From an uncultured Campylobacter sp. (lineage in GTDB: Bacteria; Campylobacterota; Campylobacteria; Campylobacterales; Campylobacteraceae): a stretch of DNA of 8,921 bases. The notes beneath the pieces were generated by a model. That model saw nothing but the letters and a program-made list of their open reading frames with translations, ran no database searches and was not told where the DNA came from. The position numbers and the translations under genes are program-made. The stretch covers positions 1 through 8,921 of the forward strand of contig CAAHEJ010000012.1 in NCBI GenBank assembly GCA_900772495.1, in the 5' to 3' direction. Of the stretch, positions 5,710 to 8,921 are shown in pieces. Numbering within the stretch: position 1 is the first letter of the stretch; every line of letters starts with the position of its first letter.

Positions 5710-6623
5710 TTTTTGTCCTTAGAGATTAAAATCAGTCCGCCAAAAACTACGCCTATTATACCCATAAATACCATAATGCTTGGCAAATCATCGCCCAAAA
5801 GCACACCCAAAACGAGCGAAAAGACGACATCAAGGTAGCTAACCCCTGCCACAACGCCTGCTTTTTTAGCCACGCCATAAGCCTTTGTGATATGGATTTG
5901 ATACACTGTGCCTAAAATGCCCATCACAGCGATATAAATCCACGCTTTCGCGCTTGGCATCACAAAGGGCGCGATGATAAAATCAAGCTCTTTTGGAGCG
6001 TAAAATTCGCCCACTATCATCGAACAAAGCGGCATAAGCGCGCCGATAAAGATAAAAGAAAAAGCGATAACTTCGGTGTTGTAAGAATGCCTAAGTTGCC
6101 TTACGCTTGTAAGAGCAAGGGCGGCGAAAAAGCCACTCAAAATCCCAAGTGCTGAATTTTTAAAGTCAAAACCCGTGTGAGTTTCAGCGCTCGCCCAAGG
6201 TTGAGAGATGAAAAGCACACCCGCAAAGGCGATGAGTATGCCAAAAACCCCTTTAAATCCTATGCTTTCTTTAAACAGCACAAAGGCGATGAGCGTTACA
6301 AAGATAGGCGAAACTTTTTGAAAGGCAAAAGCTCCGCCAAGCGATATGTGCGAGACATTGTAGAAAAAAAGATAAAGCGAAAGCGTGCCTGCAACGCCCC
6401 GAAAGATGAGTAGCCCAAGCCGTCCGCCCTCTTTGTGTGATTTTAGGTGCGTAAGTAAATACAGCATAAAAACCACGCCGATAGCGTTGCGAAAGAACAT
6501 TATCTCAATGCTTGACAAGCCCTCTTCACTCAAAAGTTTAGCGCACGCGCCTACAAAGGCAAAGTCCAAACACGCAAGCACCATAAAATAAATGCCTAAA
6601 TGATGTTTGATGACACGAAGCAA
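5706..6623 (-). CDS. DMT/EamA-family membrane transporter, copy 1 (kdsA-coupled)
   Basis: A 305-residue inner membrane protein with about ten hydrophobic segments in two EamA halves (about 11-140 and 155-300), the layout of drug/metabolite superfamily exporters. The first half has FFRNAIG, LIFRGVAGTLSLYLFFYN and FKESIGFKG; the second half has VRQLRH, CSMIVGEFYAPKELDF, GTVYQIHITKAYG and SYLDVVFSLVLGVLLGD. The substrate cannot be read from sequence. The start is TTG at 6623, with AAAGGA about eight bases upstream; it aligns exactly with the ATG-LRVIKH start of the paralogue at 7707. Its stop overlaps the kdsA start by 4 bases, so it is the first gene of a two-gene operon and might serve envelope or sugar metabolism, but family members with quite different cargo exist. 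It is a close paralogue of the next gene, with one residue less in the loop near residue 33 of that copy. Confidence 0.93.
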   Translation of the reverse strand: MLRVIKHHLGIYFMVLACLDFAFVGACAKLLSEEGLSSIEIMFFRNAIGVVFMLYLLTHLKSHKEGGRLGLLIFRGVAGTLSLYLFFYNVSHISLGGAFAFQKVSPIFVTLIAFVLFKESIGFKGVFGILIAFAGVLFISQPWASAETHTGFDFKNSALGILSGFFAALALTSVRQLRHSYNTEVIAFSFIFIGALMPLCSMIVGEFYAPKELDFIIAPFVMPSAKAWIYIAVMGILGTVYQIHITKAYGVAKKAGVVAGVSYLDVVFSLVLGVLLGDDLPSIMVFMGIIGVVFGGLILISKDKK

Positions 6624-6677
6624 GGCGATTGTCCTTTCTTATGAATTTACCCTTATGTAATTCAAATTTTTGGCAAA

Positions 6678-6683
6678 ATTATA
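6678..6683 (-). promoter_or_regulatory. -10 box for the EamA copy 1 - kdsA operon
   Basis: The minus strand reads cgtTATAATTTTGCC, a perfect TATAAT 54 bases upstream of the TTG start. It shows that copy 1 and kdsA can be transcribed independently of the upstream EamA copy. Confidence 0.55.
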
Positions 6684-6792
6684 ACGAAATTCAGTAAAAA
6701 TGTGTGAATTTTTGGATAAAATTTGTATTTTTAAAAATCATTATTTAAATCCAGCATTTTCACACTTTAATGAAAATTTAGGACACAAAGGC

Positions 6793-7707
6793 TTATTTTT
6801 TATCCGCTACTAAAATAAGTCCGCCAAAAATGATGCCCAAAATGCCCGCAAACACCATAGCACTAGGCAAAGCGTCCCCTAAAAATAGCCCCAAAATCAG
6901 CGAAAAGATGACATCAAGGTAGCTTACCCCTGCCACAATGCCCGCTTTTTTAGCTATGCCGTAGCTTTTTGTAAGATGGATTTGATACACCGCGCCCAAA
7001 ATACCCATCACAGCGATGATAGCCCAAGCCTTTAAATTTGGCATCTTAAACTCACAAAGCAAGAAATCAAGCCCCTTTGGAGCGTAAAATTCGCCCACTA
7101 TCATCGAGCAAAGCGGCACGAGCGAGCCGACAACCATAAAGGCAAGGGCGATTTTTTCAGTGGTGTAGTAGTGGCGCAGCTGCCTAGCACTCGTTACTGA
7201 AACAGCCGATAAAAACCCGCACAGCACGCCCAAAAGTGAGTTTTTTATGTCAAAACCTGTGTGAAATTGAGCCTCCGCCCAAGGCTGAGCGATGAAAAGC
7301 ACGCCACAAAAGCCCACAAAAATGCCACCCCAACCGCGAAGCCCCACGCTTTCTTTAAAAATAAAAAACGACAAAAGCGTAGTAAAGATAGGTGCGGTTT
7401 TTTGAAAGGCATAAGCTCCGCCAAGCGTGATATGCTCGATATTGTAAAAGAGTAGATAAAGCGAAAGCACGCCCGCAACCCCACGAAAAATAAGTAAGCC
7501 AAAATGCCCGCCCTCGCGTGGTTTGAGCGTGGATTTTTGGTAAAGGTAGAGTAGGTAAAGAGCAGCGATGAAATTTCTAAAAAACACCACTTCAATGGCT
7601 GGCAAGTCCTTGCTAAGTAGTTTCGCGCAAACTCCGATAAGCGCAAAGTCAAGGCAAGCTAGCACCATAAAATACACGCCCAAATTATGTTTTATCACTC
7701 GCAACAT
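6793..7707 (-). CDS. DMT/EamA-family membrane transporter, copy 2
   Basis: A 304-residue paralogue of the transporter at 5706-6623, in the same orientation and 169 bp upstream of it. By eye most positions are identical over the whole length, including LACLDFAL, LIFRGVAG, GFCGVLFIAQPWAEA, CSMIVGEFYAPKGLDFL and GVSYLDVIFSLILG, so the pair arose by tandem duplication or by insertion of a second copy. It has the same ten-segment, two-EamA-domain layout and intact reading frame, so both are probably functional. Differences cluster in the loop at about 32-38, at 56-66, and in the loop at about 214-224. ATG 7707 has AAAGG about eight bases upstream. A possible -10 lies at 7770-7775. The substrate is unknown. 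Confidence 0.92.
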   Translation of the reverse strand: MLRVIKHNLGVYFMVLACLDFALIGVCAKLLSKDLPAIEVVFFRNFIAALYLLYLYQKSTLKPREGGHFGLLIFRGVAGVLSLYLLFYNIEHITLGGAYAFQKTAPIFTTLLSFFIFKESVGLRGWGGIFVGFCGVLFIAQPWAEAQFHTGFDIKNSLLGVLCGFLSAVSVTSARQLRHYYTTEKIALAFMVVGSLVPLCSMIVGEFYAPKGLDFLLCEFKMPNLKAWAIIAVMGILGAVYQIHLTKSYGIAKKAGIVAGVSYLDVIFSLILGLFLGDALPSAMVFAGILGIIFGGLILVADKK

Positions 7708-7769
7708 AGTTTAAACCTTTATTTAAGCCCTTACATATAAGCGATGAACGCGGGCTAAATTTTTGTAGC

Positions 7770-7775
7770 ATTGTA
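7770..7775 (-). promoter_or_regulatory. Possible -10 box for EamA copy 2
   Basis: The minus strand reads gacTACAATGC, one mismatch from TATAAT, 62 bases upstream of the ATG at 7707. There is no obvious better candidate in the spacer. Confidence 0.35.
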
Positions 7776-7972
7776 GTCTTTTTTGCTTAAAATAAAGAAA
7801 ATTTTTAGCATTTTCACTTCTTTTTTGTGGCAAGGCTTGTTTTTTGCTGTGTGGCTATGCTTTTGTAAATTTGTTCGCGATGAGGGCGATTTTGCTTAAA
7901 TTTCCACGCTTTGCGTTGAATTTTACTTTGATTTCTAAATTTGTTTTCTTTGCAAGTGGCGAAAAATTTTTG

Positions 7973-8016
7973 AAATTTAAGCTAAATTTAAGCTTCTTTT
8001 AAGGTTAATTTAAGGG
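7973..8016 (+). promoter_or_regulatory. Four helically phased TTTAAG repeats upstream of the OMP promoter
   Basis: The hexamer TTTAAG starts at 7976, 7987, 7998 and 8009, exactly 11 bases apart. The first two units are a perfect tandem of AAATTTAAGCT (7973-7983 and 7984-7994); the next two are TCTTTTAAGGT and TAATTTAAGGG. The final G of the fourth hexamer is the first G of the G tract. AT-rich blocks phased with the helix are typical of the periodic upstream signal that replaces the -35 box in Campylobacter RpoD promoters; they could also bend DNA or bind a regulator on one face. Confidence 0.7.
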
Positions 8017-8023
8017 GGGGGGG
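8014..8023 (+). repeat. Homopolymeric G10 tract within the OMP promoter
   Basis: Ten consecutive G residues in an otherwise AT-rich spacer, ending three bases before TATAAT. It is the only G or C run of this length in the window. G tracts of this size are hypermutable contingency tracts in Campylobacter. Here it lies inside the promoter spacer rather than in a coding sequence. Confidence 0.9.
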
Positions 8024-8026
8024 CAT

Positions 8027-8032
8027 TATAAT
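8027..8032 (+). promoter_or_regulatory. -10 box for the OMP gene
   Basis: A perfect TATAAT in the context gcatTATAATATGAG, three bases after the G10 tract and 133 bases before the OMP ATG. Transcription would begin near 8039-8041, giving a leader of about 125 bases. No -35 consensus is seen; TTAATT (8005-8010) would sit 16 bases upstream. Confidence 0.65.
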
Positions 8033-8067
8033 ATGAGCATCTAAACTTTTTTAGACTTTTTGCCCTT

Positions 8068-8113
8068 TGAAATTTAAATTTTTGTCAGTTTTTGGCAAAA
8101 ATTTTGAATTTCA
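8068..8113 (+). promoter_or_regulatory. Possible AT-rich hairpin in the OMP leader
   Basis: TGAAATTTAAATTTTTG (8068-8084) can pair with CAAAAATTTTGAATTTCA (8096-8113) with one mismatch and one bulge, around an 11-base loop. The stem is almost all A-T, so its stability in RNA is modest. A smaller TCTAAA/TTTAGA hairpin lies at 8040-8055 at the probable 5' end. Confidence 0.35.
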
Positions 8114-8155
8114 CACGCAAGGCAAGGGGTTTGAAGGGTTTAGAAATTCATCTTA

Positions 8156-8160
8156 AAGGA
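8156..8160 (+). promoter_or_regulatory. Ribosome binding site of the OMP gene
   Basis: AAGGA, five bases before the ATG at 8166. It fixes the start of the signal peptide. Confidence 0.8.
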
Positions 8161-8165
8161 CTCTT

Positions 8166-8921
8166 ATGAGTATAAACAAAGTTGCTGTGAGCGTTGCTCT
8201 GGCTGGGATTTTAGGTGCTAGCAGTGCGCTAGCTGAGACGGATGGGGCTTTTGCTGGCGTGCAGTTTGGATTTGGCGGGGCGAACGCTAAAAGCGAGTAT
8301 GCTGTCGTAGCCACAGATTCTGGTGTATCATATAGAGCAGATGCGACAAAGTCAGCTTCAAGTTTTCGCTATGGCTTTTTGGCGGGGTATAAGCAGTTTT
8401 TCACTGAAAAATTTGGCTTGCGTTATTATGGTGTGATTGACTTTGGCACGCAGTCCGAGCATAAAATAGGACCAAGTTATAATGTAGGGGCATCAGCAGC
8501 CGAAGCTTATTTTAACTTTACCGAAACCATAAAGATAAGCACACTTAATCTCAACGCAAATGTCGATGCTTTGTATAATTTCAAGCAAAATGACAGCTTT
8601 GAATTTGGTGTGTTTGGCGGTTTGAGTTTAGGATATACGAGCTACAAGGCGCAGAGCGTAGCCATAAATGAACTAAATCCGACAAATTCTACTTACTCAT
8701 ATAAAGACCTGAGTGCTAGTGGCTTTGACTTTGGGATAAACTTTGGCTTGCGGGCAAATATCGCTCAAAAGCACGGCGTGGAGCTTTATAGTCGTTTTAG
8801 TTTGCTGAAACAAAAAGAAGACTACAAACATGCACTAGTAGATGCGCAAACCGACTTTTTAACAAATTTTGAAGCAAAGCAGCCTTATGCTGTGGGACTT
8901 CGCTACTCGTTTAGCTTTTAA
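8166..8921 (+). CDS. Helicobacter-type outer membrane beta-barrel protein (251 aa)
   Basis: Residues 1-23 are a signal peptide: Lys5, a hydrophobic core (VAVSVALAGILGAS) and an ALA cleavage site before ETDGAF. The mature 228 residues alternate polar and hydrophobic residues in Gly-rich and aromatic-rich strands (AFAGVQFGFGG, RYGFLAGYKQFF, FGLRYYGVIDFG, FEFGVFGGLSLGY, FDFGINFGLRANI, GVELYSRFSLL), consistent with a small barrel of about eight to ten strands. The last strand AVGLRYSFSF ends in Phe, the signal read by the BAM machinery. The style fits the Helicobacter outer membrane protein family. No periplasmic peptidoglycan-binding domain follows, so pore, adhesin or structural roles are all possible; none can be assigned. 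No Cys is present. The gene is complete and ends at the last base of the window. Its promoter contains a G10 tract, so expression is probably phase variable. Confidence 0.9.
   Translation: MSINKVAVSVALAGILGASSALAETDGAFAGVQFGFGGANAKSEYAVVATDSGVSYRADATKSASSFRYGFLAGYKQFFTEKFGLRYYGVIDFGTQSEHKIGPSYNVGASAAEAYFNFTETIKISTLNLNANVDALYNFKQNDSFEFGVFGGLSLGYTSYKAQSVAINELNPTNSTYSYKDLSASGFDFGINFGLRANIAQKHGVELYSRFSLLKQKEDYKHALVDAQTDFLTNFEAKQPYAVGLRYSFSF

Larger units (their letters stand above)
7708..8165. other. 458-bp divergent spacer: promoters and long OMP leader
   Basis: I see no convincing gene here. A Lys-rich open frame on the minus strand between about 7815 and 7980 has no start codon and looks like chance reading of A-rich DNA. 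The left part holds the probable promoter of EamA copy 2; the right part (from about 7973) holds the phased repeat, G tract, -10 and leader of the OMP gene, listed separately. Confidence 0.6.

Noticed and set aside
7245..7652. 135-codon minus-strand ORF within EamA copy 2
   Set aside because: It lies in another frame of a clear ten-segment transporter gene; its hydrophobic content is borrowed from the U-rich codons of that gene.
7815..7985. Lys-rich open frame of about 55-60 codons on the minus strand between EamA copy 2 and the OMP gene
   Set aside because: No ATG, no ribosome binding site, and a composition expected from A-rich spacer DNA.
1..8921. CRISPR array, tRNA, rRNA, integrase or insertion sequence
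   Set aside because: No regularly spaced repeats with unique spacers, no cloverleaf or rRNA-like segments, and no transposase or integrase frames were seen.

Overview
The window looks like chromosomal DNA of a member of the Campylobacterales (Campylobacter/Helicobacter group). The evidence is the AT-rich, AAATTTAAGC-rich spacers, promoters of the gcTATAATTT type without a recognisable -35 box, a Helicobacter-type outer membrane protein, metal-type KdsA, and gene pairs that I recall (not verified here) from Campylobacter jejuni: acidic protein / moaC / DUF493 / long helical protein, and HemN-W-like protein / small hypothetical protein. I cannot fix the genus from sequence reading alone.

Layout from left to right. 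Positions 1-377 (minus) hold the 5' end of a secreted subtilisin-like (S8) serine protease that runs off the window. Positions 422-602 hold a large imperfect foldback repeat with blocks resembling the dispersed GTCATTGCGAG...GGCAATCCA family. Positions 609-2568 (minus) carry moaC (molybdopterin synthesis), an overlapping DUF493 protein and a 372-residue helical protein of unknown function. A divergent promoter pair at about 2598-2631 serves moaC and a 62-residue very acidic protein (plus). A small hypothetical protein (2881-3216, minus) is convergent with the acidic gene and divergent from a HemW/HemN-like radical SAM protein (3338-4663, plus). The spacer 4664-4902 holds a possible 38-codon ORF. 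Positions 4903-7707 (minus) hold kdsA, translationally coupled to an EamA-type transporter, and a second closely related EamA transporter upstream.

The most interesting part is the right end. A 251-residue outer membrane beta-barrel protein (8166-8921) has a promoter in which four TTTAAG hexamers occur at exactly 11-bp intervals, run straight into a tract of ten G residues, and end three bases before a perfect TATAAT. This arrangement predicts promoter-spacer phase variation of a surface protein by slipped-strand mispairing. The gene also has a long leader of about 125 nt with a possible AT-rich hairpin.

Functionally the genes are a mix of housekeeping (MoaC, KdsA for the KDO sugar of lipopolysaccharide/lipooligosaccharide, HemW-like enzyme), membrane transport (two DMT/EamA proteins) and surface or secreted factors (S8 protease, OMP).
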